A stretch of DNA of 64,000 nucleotides from Serratia sp. Ag1 (GTDB lineage: Bacteria > Pseudomonadota > Gammaproteobacteria > Enterobacterales > Enterobacteriaceae), in the NCBI RefSeq assembly GCF_000743355.1, contig NZ_JQEI01000011.1, positions 62,001 through 126,000 on the forward strand. Direction: 5' to 3'. Shown here piece by piece: positions 27,668 to 37,710 of this stretch; the stretch's first letter is position 1; each line of letters starts with the position of its first letter. Position numbers and translations under genes: made by a program. Under the pieces are notes generated by a model. It was not told the DNA's origin. It saw only the letters and a program-made list of their open reading frames with translations, and ran no database searches.

Positions 27668-28411
27668 TTACAGCGTAGCGGCGATCTCGTCAGAGATCTC
27701 ACCGTTATGGTAAACCTCCTGCACGTCGTCGCAATCTTCCAGCATATCGATCAGACGCAGCAGTTTAGGCGCAGTTTCTGCATCCATATCGGCCTTGGTC
27801 GATGGGATCATAGAAACTTCCGCCGCTTCCGCGTTGAACCCGGCAGCGGTCAGGGCGTCTTTCACTTCACCCAGATTTTCCCAGGCAGTGTAGACGTCGA
27901 TCGCGCCATCGTCGTAGGTCACGATATCTTCGGCACCGGCTTCCAACGCCGCTTCCATTACCGTATCTTCATCCAGACCCGGTGCGAAAGTAATCACGCC
28001 TTTTTTAGTGAACAGGTAAGCAACGGAACCGTCAGTACCCAGATTACCGCCGCACTTGGTGAACGCATGACGCACTTCTGCCACGGTACGGTTACGGTTA
28101 TCACTCAGGCACTCGATCATCACCGCCGTGCCGCCAGGGCCGTAACCTTCGTAAATGATGGTTTCCATATTGGTATCATCATCACCACCGACACCACGCG
28201 CAATCGCACGGTTCAGCGTATCGCGCGTCATGTTGTTGGACAGCGCTTTATCGATGGCCGCACGCAGACGTGGGTTAGAACCCGGATCGCCGCCGCCGAG
28301 CTTGGCGGCAGTGACCAACTCACGAATAATTTTGGTGAAAATCTTACCGCGCTTGGAATCTTGTGCTGCTTTGCGGTGTTTGGTATTGGCCCATTTACTA
28401 TGACCTGCCAT
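27668..28411 (-). CDS. yebC: YebC/PmpR-family protein
   Basis: 247 residues, full length for the TACO1/YebC family. Related proteins bind nascent-peptide-stalling messages or the ribosome (YebC acts on polyproline stalling in other bacteria), and some act as transcription regulators. The hallmark start [18 protein letters not shown] and the acidic C-terminal domain (YNDGGAI-like ...[12 protein letters not shown]) are present. GGAG precedes the ATG. Upstream of ruvC on the same strand, as in E. coli. Confidence 0.95.
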   Translation of the reverse strand: MAGHSKWANTKHRKAAQDSKRGKIFTKIIRELVTAAKLGGGDPGSNPRLRAAIDKALSNNMTRDTLNRAIARGVGGDDDTNMETIIYEGYGPGGTAVMIECLSDNRNRTVAEVRHAFTKCGGNLGTDGSVAYLFTKKGVITFAPGLDEDTVMEAALEAGAEDIVTYDDGAIDVYTAWENLGEVKDALTAAGFNAEAAEVSMIPSTKADMDAETAPKLLRLIDMLEDCDDVQEVYHNGEISDEIAATL

Positions 28412-28440
28412 ACAAATATCTCCAAAAAGAACTACTGGTT

Positions 28441-28505
28441 ACACCCGCCATCTTCCAAGTTGCAGGCGTATTAGCTTGCCTGCAACTCGAATGATTCAGG
28501 GTATA
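28441..28505. repeat. Dispersed palindromic repeat, inverted pair (copy c)
   Basis: Two arms of the intergenic repeat family facing each other: ACACCCGCCATCTTCCAAG reading in, and on the opposite strand TATACCCTGAATCATTCGAG, each ending AGTTGCAGGC. The arms match at 19 of 25 aligned bases. The right arm runs over the last codons and stop of nudB (stop at 28496-28498). Confidence 0.7.
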
Positions 28506-28942
28506 GAATGGATCACAAACTCTTCAATCGCCTGCTGATTGCTCCACGACTTGGTCAGTTTGGCGGCGTCCGCCACTTCAAGCCATTGGTAGGCATGGTG
28601 TTCGGTTAATACCGGATCGCGTTCTTCGGGCAGAGCCAAACAGAACCAGTGCTCTTTATTACGCGTGGTTCCGGGCGCATAGCGATGCCGCAAATGAACG
28701 AAGAGTTCAAACTCCACACAGCGCTGGCAATCAAGCAGCGGCAAACCCTCTGCGCCGACGTCGATGCCAATTTCTTCGCTGACTTCACGCTGTGCAGCAT
28801 GCAGCGGTGACTCACCTTCTTCCAGGCTGCCGGTCACCGACTGCCAGAAATCAGTATCATCACGCCGCTGTAACATCAGCACCCGGCCACTGGATTGCGC
28901 ATAAATCACCACCAGAATCGACTCGGGCCGCTTATAATTCAT
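28496..28942 (-). CDS. nudB: Dihydroneopterin triphosphate diphosphatase NudB
   Basis: 148 residues. Nudix hydrolase that removes pyrophosphate from dihydroneopterin triphosphate in folate synthesis. The Nudix box is complete: G-x5-E-x7-REVSEEIGI (GSLEEGESPLHAAQREVSEE region, about residues 39-61). The ATG at 28942 overlaps the aspS TGA by one base, implying coupled translation. The last three codons and the stop lie inside a dispersed repeat. Confidence 0.95.
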   Translation of the reverse strand: MNYKRPESILVVIYAQSSGRVLMLQRRDDTDFWQSVTGSLEEGESPLHAAQREVSEEIGIDVGAEGLPLLDCQRCVEFELFVHLRHRYAPGTTRNKEHWFCLALPEERDPVLTEHHAYQWLEVADAAKLTKSWSNQQAIEEFVIHSIP

Positions 28943-30726
28943 CACTCGCTCTCTTGCTCGCTCGACGCTTTCTTCACTACGCTGATCGCCAGCTCCTGCA
29001 AAGATGCCGGGTTGGCAAAGCTTGGAGCATCGGTCATCAGGCAAGCTGCCGCCGTAGTTTTCGGGAAGGCGATCACGTCACGGATGTTTTCCGTGCCAGT
29101 CAGCAGCATCACCAGACGATCCAGACCGAAAGCCAAACCCGCGTGCGGTGGTGTGCCGTACTTCAATGCATCCAGCAGGAAACCAAACTTCTCGCGTTGC
29201 TCATGCTCGTTGATACCGAGGATGCCAAACACCGTCTGCTGCATTTCACTGCGGTGAATACGCACCGAACCACCACCCACTTCGTAGCCGTTCAATACCA
29301 TATCGTAGGCGTTGGCAATGGCGGAAACCGGGTCTTTAGCCAACTCTTCCGGGCTCATATCGCGTGGCGCAGTGAACGGATGGTGCATCGCCGCCAGACC
29401 GCCTTCGCCATCCTCTTCGAACATCGGGAAATCCACCACCCACAGCGGTGCCCAACTGTCGAGCTTGGTCAGCCCCAGATCGCGGCCCAGCTTCAGACGC
29501 AGCGCGCCCATTGCATCGGTCACAATCTTGATGCTGTCAGCACCGAAGAACAGGATGTCGCCGGTTTGCGCATTAGCGCGTGTCAGCACCGCTTCCAGCA
29601 CTTCTGCACTGAGGAATTTGGCGATTGGGCTTTGTACACCTTCCATACCCGCCGCACGATCGTTAACCTTCAGCCATGCCAACCCTTTGGCGCCGTAGAT
29701 GTTAACAAAAGCACCGTATTCATCGATCTGTTTGCGGGTCAACTGCGCACCGCCCGGTACACAAATCACCGCCACGCGGCCTTTGGCATCGTTCGCTGGG
29801 CCGGAGAACACTTTAAACTCAACCTCTTTCACCAGATCGGCGACGTCCACCAGTTCCAGCGGGTTACGCAGGTCAGGTTTGTCGGAGCCGTAACGGCGCA
29901 TGGCCTCTGCAAAGGTCATGATCGGGAATTTACCCAGATCCACGCCCTTCACGTCCAGCCACAGTTCATGCACCAGTTGCTCCATCACTTCACGCACCTG
30001 ATCGGCGGTCATGAAGGAGGTTTCCACGTCGATCTGGGTGAATTCAGGCTGACGATCGGCACGCAGATCTTCGTCACGGAAGCATTTGACGATCTGATAG
30101 TAACGATCAAAACCGGACATCATCAGCAGTTGTTTGAACAACTGTGGAGACTGCGGCAACGCGTAGAATTTGCCTTTATGCACCCGGCTAGGCACCAGAT
30201 AGTCACGCGCCCCTTCTGGCGTGGCTTTGGTCAGCATCGGGGTTTCGATATCAAGGAAACCGTGGTTGTCCATAAAGCGGCGCACGAAGCTGGTGATTTT
30301 GGCACGGGTTTTCAGGCGGTCGGCCATTTCCGGGCGACGCAGATCCAGATAACGGTATTTCAGGCGCGCTTCTTCGGTATTGACCTGGTTGGAGTCCAGC
30401 GGCAACGGTTCGGAACGGTTGATGATCTCCAGGCCGTGCGCGAACACTTCAACTTCACCGGTCGCCATATCTTGATTGATCTGGCTGTCTGGGCGGGCGC
30501 GGACGGTGCCGACGATCTGGATGCAAAACTCGTTACGCAGCTCGAAAGCCTTATCGAACGCCGTTTTCTGATCGGGATCGAAAAACACCTGCACGATGCC
30601 TTCGCGGTCACGCATATCGATGAAGATCAGGCCGCCCAGATCGCGACGACGGTTGACCCAACCACATAAAGTGACTTCCTGGCCGACATGGGCCAGATTC
30701 AACTGCCCGCAATATTCAGTACGCAT
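28942..30726 (-). CDS. aspS: Aspartyl-tRNA synthetase
   Basis: 594 residues. Class II synthetase charging tRNA-Asp. N-terminal OB-fold anticodon domain ([20 protein letters not shown]), motif 2 ([20 protein letters not shown]), the bacterial GAD insertion, and motif 3 ([13 protein letters not shown]) are intact. First gene of an aspS-nudB unit; a consensus TATAAT -10 with 17-bp spacing from TTATCT lies about 190 bp upstream. Confidence 0.98.
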   Translation of the reverse strand: MRTEYCGQLNLAHVGQEVTLCGWVNRRRDLGGLIFIDMRDREGIVQVFFDPDQKTAFDKAFELRNEFCIQIVGTVRARPDSQINQDMATGEVEVFAHGLEIINRSEPLPLDSNQVNTEEARLKYRYLDLRRPEMADRLKTRAKITSFVRRFMDNHGFLDIETPMLTKATPEGARDYLVPSRVHKGKFYALPQSPQLFKQLLMMSGFDRYYQIVKCFRDEDLRADRQPEFTQIDVETSFMTADQVREVMEQLVHELWLDVKGVDLGKFPIMTFAEAMRRYGSDKPDLRNPLELVDVADLVKEVEFKVFSGPANDAKGRVAVICVPGGAQLTRKQIDEYGAFVNIYGAKGLAWLKVNDRAAGMEGVQSPIAKFLSAEVLEAVLTRANAQTGDILFFGADSIKIVTDAMGALRLKLGRDLGLTKLDSWAPLWVVDFPMFEEDGEGGLAAMHHPFTAPRDMSPEELAKDPVSAIANAYDMVLNGYEVGGGSVRIHRSEMQQTVFGILGINEHEQREKFGFLLDALKYGTPPHAGLAFGLDRLVMLLTGTENIRDVIAFPKTTAAACLMTDAPSFANPASLQELAISVVKKASSEQESE

Positions 30727-31142
30727 ACGCTATCCTTTTGACACTTAAGCCGACTCCGCCGGAGTATTGCATGATTGCTGTTGTCCGCACGGCTGTTATC
30801 TATACCCGCCGCAGCATGATCGCCCGTGCACAACCAGCACTTGCCCTCTGGCTGAAACGTGAAATCCCTTGGTATAGGTCGTTGGATTAAAGATCGATGA
30901 AAAAAGGCGGTCATTATAAAGGAAATTCATGCGCCAGATAAGTGCGAACACCGCATTGTTGCAACGCTATACTTTTCAGCATTGGAGTTGTAGGGTGTCT
31001 TTGTTCGCAATAACACATTAGTTAACAAATCTCCCATTAACTTAACGCCACTTTTTCGCGTAGCCTCACACTCGCATTGCTGCCCGGCCATGAGCTCATG
31101 CGCCTGCCAGCATCAATTGCATTAACTATGAGACGGACCCCA
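30727..31142. other. Divergent aspS/yecD intergenic region
   Basis: 416 bp. It contains the predicted aspS promoter, GC-rich stretches around 30740-30860 and an AT-rich part near 31000-31060 that probably holds the yecD promoter. I see no gene or RNA here. Confidence 0.5.
30913..30941 (-). promoter_or_regulatory. Predicted aspS promoter
   Basis: On the minus strand TTATCT (30936-30941) and TATAAT (30913-30918) are separated by exactly 17 bp. The -10 is consensus; the -35 is weak. Confidence 0.55.
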
Positions 31143-31715
31143 ATGTTGAAACTTGACCCTCAATCCACCGCGTTAGTACTTATTGATCTGCAAGATGGCA
31201 TTCTGCCCTTCGCCGTAGGCCCACACAGCGCCCATCAGGTCGTCACCCACGCCGCTCACCTGGCAGGCCGTTTCCGTGCTTTAGGCGCACCGGTATTTCT
31301 GGTACGTGTCGGTTGGTCAGACTCGTTTGCCGAAGCACTGAAACAACCTGTCGATAAACCCTCTCCTACTCCGGTCGGCGGCCTGCCAGATTCGTGGTGG
31401 CAATTCCCACAAGAATTGGCGGTCAGTGACAGCGATATCCTGATCACCAAACGCCAGTGGGGCGCGTTCTATGGCACCGATCTCGATCTGCAATTGCGCC
31501 GTCGTGGGATCAAGTCGATCGTGCTGGGCGGTATTGCCACCAACATCGGTGTGGAATCCACCGCGCGTAACGCCTGGGAACACGGCTATGAACTGGTAAT
31601 TGCCGAAGATATGTGCAGCACCTACAGCACCGAGATGCATCAGTTTGCCTTCGACAACATCTTCCCGCGTATTGCCCGGGTACGCAGCACCAGCGAGATC
31701 CTGACGGCGCTGTAA
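31143..31715 (+). CDS. yecD: Isochorismatase-like hydrolase YecD
   Basis: 190 residues with the isochorismatase/cysteine-hydrolase fold: Asp in [14 protein letters not shown], Lys in [17 protein letters not shown] and the cis-peptide region [16 protein letters not shown]. Where amidases of this fold have the nucleophilic Cys, this protein has Gly (TNIGVE); E. coli YecD, as I recall it, shares this, so thiol chemistry is not expected. Substrate unknown. The ATG at 31143 matches the family start; the ribosome site is weak. First of yecD-yecE-yecN-cmoAB on this strand. Confidence 0.9.
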   Translation: MLKLDPQSTALVLIDLQDGILPFAVGPHSAHQVVTHAAHLAGRFRALGAPVFLVRVGWSDSFAEALKQPVDKPSPTPVGGLPDSWWQFPQELAVSDSDILITKRQWGAFYGTDLDLQLRRRGIKSIVLGGIATNIGVESTARNAWEHGYELVIAEDMCSTYSTEMHQFAFDNIFPRIARVRSTSEILTAL

Positions 31716-31770
31716 CCTAGTGTAAAATCTGCTAGATTGTGACTTGGCAAAAAACAGGGAAGACAACAGA

Positions 31771-32589
31771 TTGATATATATCGGATTGCCTCAGTGGCAA
31801 CACTCAGCCTGGAACCGTATCGGGCTGCGCGATCTGGCAGATTACAGCCGTTATTTTAACTGCGTGGAAGGCAATACCACTTTCTACGCATTACCGAAGT
31901 TGGAGATAGTCCATCGCTGGCGCGATATGACTAACGATGATTTCCGTTTTTGTTTCAAATTCCCGGCAGATATCAGCCATAAAGCCGCGTTGCGCCACTG
32001 TACTGATGAGATTCAGGCATTCTATGATTGTCTGAACCCAATCCATTCACGCATCGGCCAGCTTTGGCTGCAACTGCCTGCCGCTTTCAGCCCTGAGCAC
32101 TTGCCCATTCTGTGGCAGTTTTTCGACACCCTGCCAAAAGCCTTTACTTACGGGGTAGAAGTGCGCCATACGGCGTTTTTCGCGAAGGGTGAGGACGAGC
32201 TGGCACTCAATCAAGGGCTGCATCAGCGCGGGATCAATCGGGTGATTCTGGATAGCCGCCCGGTACACAATGCCAAACCAAACACCGCAGCCGTCCGTGA
32301 TGCACAACAGAAAAAGCCCAAATTGCCGGTACACGCGATCGTCACTGCCGATAATCCGCTGGTACGTTTTATCGGCGGAGATGTGCTGGACGACAATCTG
32401 CGCTGGTTTGCTCCCTGGCAACAGAAACTCCCGCTCTGGCAGCAACAGCATCAGCCTTATCTGTTCATTCACACGCCAGATAACGGTGATTCACCGCAAC
32501 AGGCGCAAAAAATCTGGCAACAGCTATACCAGACTATTCCGAATTTACCCGCTCCACCGGACTGGCCTGAACAGAATGCCCTGTTTTAG
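31771..32589 (+). CDS. yecE: DUF72 family protein YecE
   Basis: 272 residues, the E. coli YecE length, with a TIM-barrel DUF72 domain (YIGLPQWQHSAW, FNCVEGNTTFYALP, FCFKFPADISH, YGVEVRH). Function unknown. I use the TTG at 31771 because it begins IYIGLPQW directly, and AGGGAAG lies about 11 bases upstream; a TTG 27 bp earlier has no ribosome site and no ATG is suitably placed. Confidence 0.88.
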   Translation: MIYIGLPQWQHSAWNRIGLRDLADYSRYFNCVEGNTTFYALPKLEIVHRWRDMTNDDFRFCFKFPADISHKAALRHCTDEIQAFYDCLNPIHSRIGQLWLQLPAAFSPEHLPILWQFFDTLPKAFTYGVEVRHTAFFAKGEDELALNQGLHQRGINRVILDSRPVHNAKPNTAAVRDAQQKKPKLPVHAIVTADNPLVRFIGGDVLDDNLRWFAPWQQKLPLWQQQHQPYLFIHTPDNGDSPQQAQKIWQQLYQTIPNLPAPPDWPEQNALF

Positions 32590-32678
32590 CCAATAACATT
32601 GGTTTTTTCATCGCGACAGTCCCCATAATGGCGGTTATCATACTCGTGGCCTGATTTAGTTAGGAAATGGAGTTAAAA

Positions 32679-33074
32679 ATGGTAAGCGCACTCTACGTTG
32701 TGCTTGGCGCATTGTTGTTGATCAAACTCTCCTTTGACGTAGTCAGATTAAGGATGCAGTACCGTGTCGCTAATGGTGACGGTGGCTTTTACGAACTGCA
32801 AACCGCGATCCGTGTCCATGGCAATGCGGTAGAATACATCCCTATTGCTACCGTTCTGCTGGTGATTATGGAGATGAACGGTGCCGAGGTGTGGATGATC
32901 CATATTTGTGGGCTATTACTGATGGCTGGCAGACTGGTGCACTTCTATGGTTTGCGCAACCATGAAGTCAGTTGGCGCCGTTCGGGAATGGCGGCCACCT
33001 ATACTTCGTTAATTCTGATGGTCATCGCAAATATTGCCTATCTGCCTTGGGAACTGGTGTTCAGCGTACATTAA
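32679..33074 (+). CDS. yecN: MAPEG-family membrane protein YecN
   Basis: 131 residues with four hydrophobic segments. It belongs to the MAPEG family (microsomal glutathione transferase-like). The motif RIHGN-type segment appears as IRVHGNAVEYIPIA near residue 46. Bacterial YecN is of unknown substrate. GGAG precedes the ATG at 32679; the in-frame ATG 12 bp upstream is less well placed. Confidence 0.92.
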   Translation: MVSALYVVLGALLLIKLSFDVVRLRMQYRVANGDGGFYELQTAIRVHGNAVEYIPIATVLLVIMEMNGAEVWMIHICGLLLMAGRLVHFYGLRNHEVSWRRSGMAATYTSLILMVIANIAYLPWELVFSVH

Positions 33075-33167
33075 CCCTGAGTTCCGATGCGGCGTTTGAA
33101 AGACGACGGGTATGGATTATTTCCCGTCTTTTTCTGGTAGTATACGCGCCTTCGAATTCTGACCTGA

Positions 33168-34888
<1,721 letters not shown>

Positions 34889-34897
34889 ATCAAACCC

Positions 34898-34920
34898 AGC
34901 ACAGACATAACGTCTGTGCT
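34898..34920. terminator. Hairpin between cmoB and the transporter gene
   Basis: AGCACAGAC and GTCTGTGCT form a perfect 9-bp stem with a 5-nt loop between convergent genes. No T-tract on either side. Confidence 0.5.
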
Positions 34921-34927
34921 GCCTGCC

Positions 34928-36289
34928 TTAAGCTGCCGATGACTGCTGCACCCTCTCTTGCTTAGCCGTTAACGGTTGCCGGTGATATCCCCATATTCCT
35001 TTGGCGAAAATAGTGCAGGCGGTAATCACCGCCGGAATCGCAATAATGGCAAATACTTGCGTGAACTCCCATCCCCAGGCCAGCATTTGTGCTCCGGCAA
35101 AAGCGCTCAGAATGGCACCAGTACGGCCAATACCGTGCATCCAACTGGAACCGGTAGCGCGTGCTTCGGTGGGATAATAACCCGCAGAAAGCGCATTCAT
35201 GCCGGTATTAGCACCGTTCAGGCAAAAACCGCAACCGAACGCCAGCAACCCCAGCAAGATCTCACTGTGAGCCGCCAAGCCGATCGACAGAGTAAAAGCC
35301 GCCCCTACCAGATAAATACACCCCAGCGCCCGATGCGGGTTGACTCTGTCCATCATCCAACCGGCAAACAGGGAACCAAAAGTCCCCCCAGCTTGGTACA
35401 GCGCAGTGATCACCGCCGCCTGTGCCACGCTGAGGCCGATCTCTTTTACCAGCGTTGGCAACCAACTGCCCAACAGATAGACCAGAAACAACGCCATAAA
35501 GTAACCTATCCACAACATTACGCTGCCAAACCGGTAATCACGCGAGACAACCACCCGTACCGCCCCTTTGCCTACCAGCGGCGGTAACGTAAAGCGGGTT
35601 TCTGGATGGGTGCTGCCCGGTGCCAGCTTTTCGACGATCTTGCTGATACGTTGGGTGCTGGCGCGCTTGGTCACCAAAAATCGCACCGATTCCGGCAATT
35701 TCAGCAGCAATAGCGGCACGCTTAGTAATGGCAAAACGCCCCCTAGCAACAGCAGAGAATGCCAGCCAAAACGTGGAATCAACCATGAAGCGGCAAACCC
35801 ACCGATCGCCGCCCCAAAGGTAAAGCCACAAAACACCACGGTAATCAGGAACGATCGCTTTTTCTCTGGCGCATATTCAGAGATCAGCGTGCCAACATTG
35901 GGCATCGCCGCCCCCATGCCCAACCCGGTCATAAAGCGGAAAAAGGTCATCTGGTCGATATTCTGCGAAAAGGCCGTGATGATGGTCCAAAAGCCAAAGA
36001 AAAATACGCTATTGATGATAATCACCCGGCGGCCTAAGCGATCGGCCAGCGGGCCGGAGAACAAGGCCCCGAGCGTTAACCCGACCAGCGCGGCGCTGAT
36101 CACCCATCCCAATTGGTGGTTAGCCACTCCCCACTGTGCTTTCAACTCCGGCGCGATAAAGCCCATCAGGGTGATGTCGAAACCATCCAGCGCTATCACA
36201 ATAAATCCCAAGCAGATAATCAGCCGCTGAAACCGCCCTAACGGGCGCTGGTTGATCAACTCCCTTACATCTATCTCGTTTGCAGCCAC
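34928..36289 (-). CDS. Aromatic acid:H+ symporter (AAHS family MFS), likely quinate/shikimate uptake
   Basis: 453 residues, about 12 membrane helices. The family hallmark IALDGFDITLMGFIAPEL in helix 1 and the MFS loop GPLADRLGRRVI are present. I place the start at GTG 36289 because GGAGGAAAATATT precedes it and it gives the usual AAHS length; earlier in-frame starts (36361, 36337) add 24 or 16 unrelated residues. It resembles but is distinct from the pcaK copy at 47004. Location beside the shikimate dehydrogenase and dehydratase genes suggests quinate or shikimate as substrate, an inference. Its 5' region holds both PcaR-like and TetR-type sites. Confidence 0.87.
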   Translation of the reverse strand: MAANEIDVRELINQRPLGRFQRLIICLGFIVIALDGFDITLMGFIAPELKAQWGVANHQLGWVISAALVGLTLGALFSGPLADRLGRRVIIINSVFFFGFWTIITAFSQNIDQMTFFRFMTGLGMGAAMPNVGTLISEYAPEKKRSFLITVVFCGFTFGAAIGGFAASWLIPRFGWHSLLLLGGVLPLLSVPLLLLKLPESVRFLVTKRASTQRISKIVEKLAPGSTHPETRFTLPPLVGKGAVRVVVSRDYRFGSVMLWIGYFMALFLVYLLGSWLPTLVKEIGLSVAQAAVITALYQAGGTFGSLFAGWMMDRVNPHRALGCIYLVGAAFTLSIGLAAHSEILLGLLAFGCGFCLNGANTGMNALSAGYYPTEARATGSSWMHGIGRTGAILSAFAGAQMLAWGWEFTQVFAIIAIPAVITACTIFAKGIWGYHRQPLTAKQERVQQSSAA

Positions 36290-36409
36290 AATATTTTCCT
36301 CCGTACTTTCGGCTATGCCGCAGACGTTGCTCATCATGAACAGGGTAGAATCCTTCTCCACGCCGTTGAGTCATGCGCCAGCGAACGATGATAACAGCAG
36401 CAATCAAAT

Positions 36410-36443
36410 GGGCGATTATCGCCCCCTGATGCGCTTATCGTAC
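36410..36443. promoter_or_regulatory. Paired PcaR-like operator sites
   Basis: GGGCGATTATCGCCC (36410-36424) is a perfect 15-bp palindrome, and ATGCGCTTATCGTAC (36429-36443) follows 19 bp on. Each matches GTGCGATTATCGAAC, the reverse of the Pseudomonas PcaR site as I recall it (GTTCGATAATCGCAC, one base different), at about 12 of 15 bases. Confidence 0.5.
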
Positions 36444-36495
36444 CTAGAATGTAAGAACTCACACGGATGCTAGCAATGGGAGAATACGATAATTC

Positions 36496-36510
36496 GGGCG
36501 GTTATCGAAC
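36496..36510. promoter_or_regulatory. PcaR-like operator
   Basis: GGGCGGTTATCGAAC; its reverse GTTCGATAACCGCCC matches the recalled PcaR site at 13 of 15 positions. It overlaps by four bases the palindromic site at 36507. Confidence 0.55.
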
Positions 36511-36520
36511 TATTTGGTAC
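36507..36520. promoter_or_regulatory. Candidate TetR-regulator operator, transporter copy
   Basis: GAACTATTTGGTAC matches GAACCATATGGTTC (36748-36761) at 11 of 14 bases. It lies 218 bp upstream of the transporter start. Confidence 0.45.
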
Positions 36521-36650
36521 ATTTTAATTGTGTGAAATTAGCACAATAAATAGTTAATTCATTCCTTAATGTATTGAAATAATTAAATTTAAAATACCAT
36601 TTCGACTATACTTAACACCCAAAATTCAAGTAAAAATATTGTTGCAAATA

Positions 36651-36666
36651 TGTGAATCTCATCATA
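36651..36666. promoter_or_regulatory. CRP-like site
   Basis: TGTGAATCTCATCATA matches TGTGA-N6-TCACA at 9 of 10 conserved positions. It is about 150 bp upstream of the dehydrogenase gene; catabolite control would make sense but is not shown. Confidence 0.35.
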
Positions 36667-36747
36667 TCCAGTGGGTTACAGCTCTACTCGCCTCTTGGTT
36701 TTACCTTTGATAGTCGTCACAAATCCCATACCTGACGTTTACATAAA

Positions 36748-36761
36748 GAACCATATGGTTC
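36748..36761. promoter_or_regulatory. Candidate TetR-regulator operator, dehydrogenase copy
   Basis: GAACCATATGGTTC is a perfect 14-bp palindrome 54 bp before the dehydrogenase ATG, in a promoter-like position. Confidence 0.55.
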
Positions 36762-36815
36762 ATTTTATGATAACAATGATTATCTGGCTAACCCTTAAGA
36801 CCATTGGAGCTCACC

Positions 36816-37703
36816 ATGAATGCGAACACCCATTTGGCCACATCGCGCCCACCGCTTTATCTGCTGGCACTGTTAGGCAGAGATATCCAAGGCTCTCTTT
36901 CTCCTCAACTGTACGAACTTGAAGCGCGCCGCCAAGGCTTGCGTTGCAGCTACCAGTTACTGGACTTTACCCAACGCGGTTGGGGGGCTGAAGCGCTGCC
37001 GGATGTCTTGCGCAGCCTGGAAACCCTCGGTTTTACCGGTTGTAACGTCACTCACCCATTCAAGCAGCAAATCATCCCTTATCTGGATCAACTCTCACCT
37101 CAGGCTAGCGCGATTGGCGCGGTCAATACCGTCCTGTTTCGCCACGGCCAGCGCATCGGTCACAATACTGACTGCCCCGGTTTTATCAGCCATTTCCGCC
37201 GTCACTTGGCTGATGTGAATATTGAACGCGTGCTGCAAGTCGGCGCTGGCGGTGCTGGCAGCGCCAGCGCCTATGGCCTGTTGGAATACGGCGTCAAGCA
37301 TCTGGCACTGTACGATCGCGATACGGCACGCAGCGAAGCGCTGTACCAACAGTTGCTGCTGCATTTCGGCCCCGAACGAATCAGCATCACCGACAACCCG
37401 CAGCAGGCATTGGCTGACAGCAGCGGTCTGGTGCAGGCAACGCCGATCGGCATGAGCGGCCACCCCGGTGTGCCCATCAATCTTGACTGGTTAACGCCGC
37501 ACCATTGGGTCGCCGATGTGATTTACGTTCCAAGAGAAACCGAACTGGTGCTGCGCGCACGCGAAAAAGGCTGTCGGGCGATTGGCGGCGACGGCATGGT
37601 GGTATTCCAGGCCGCTCAGGCATTTGAGCTTTACACCGGTTTGCCACCAGACCGCGAACATATGCTGGAAATTTTTCAACAGGTTTGCGTTAGCAATGCC
37701 TGA
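36816..37703 (+). CDS. Shikimate/quinate dehydrogenase (AroE superfamily)
   Basis: 295 residues. Oxidises shikimate (or quinate) to the 3-dehydro compound with NAD(P)+. Substrate-binding SLSP (27-30), catalytic lysine K83 in NVTHPFK, Asp119 in GHNTDCPGF, and the dinucleotide loop GAGGAG (143-148) are all visible. ATG at 36816 follows GGAG. Its neighbours (transporter, 3-dehydroshikimate dehydratase) argue for a catabolic QsuD/QuiB-type role rather than aromatic biosynthesis; cofactor and substrate preference cannot be read here. Converges on the dehydratase gene, 7 bp apart. Confidence 0.88.
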   Translation: MNANTHLATSRPPLYLLALLGRDIQGSLSPQLYELEARRQGLRCSYQLLDFTQRGWGAEALPDVLRSLETLGFTGCNVTHPFKQQIIPYLDQLSPQASAIGAVNTVLFRHGQRIGHNTDCPGFISHFRRHLADVNIERVLQVGAGGAGSASAYGLLEYGVKHLALYDRDTARSEALYQQLLLHFGPERISITDNPQQALADSSGLVQATPIGMSGHPGVPINLDWLTPHHWVADVIYVPRETELVLRAREKGCRAIGGDGMVVFQAAQAFELYTGLPPDREHMLEIFQQVCVSNA

Positions 37704-37710
37704 ACCGCAG

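Larger units (their letters stand above)
36290..36815. other. Regulatory interval between the transporter and dehydrogenase genes
   Basis: 526 bp without a gene. It contains PcaR-like sites at 36410, 36429 and 36496, palindromic operator-like sites at 36507 and 36748, a CRP-like site at 36651, and an AT-rich core (about 36520-36660) fit for two divergent promoters. Confidence 0.65.

Noticed and set aside
28792-30669. 625-codon plus-strand frame opposite aspS/nudB
   Set aside because: Shadow of aspS on the other strand; no ribosome site, His/Gln-rich translation typical of antisense frames.
36529-36545. TGTGAAATTAGCACA as a CRP site
   Set aside because: The half-sites are one base too close for CRP; the 36651 site fits better.
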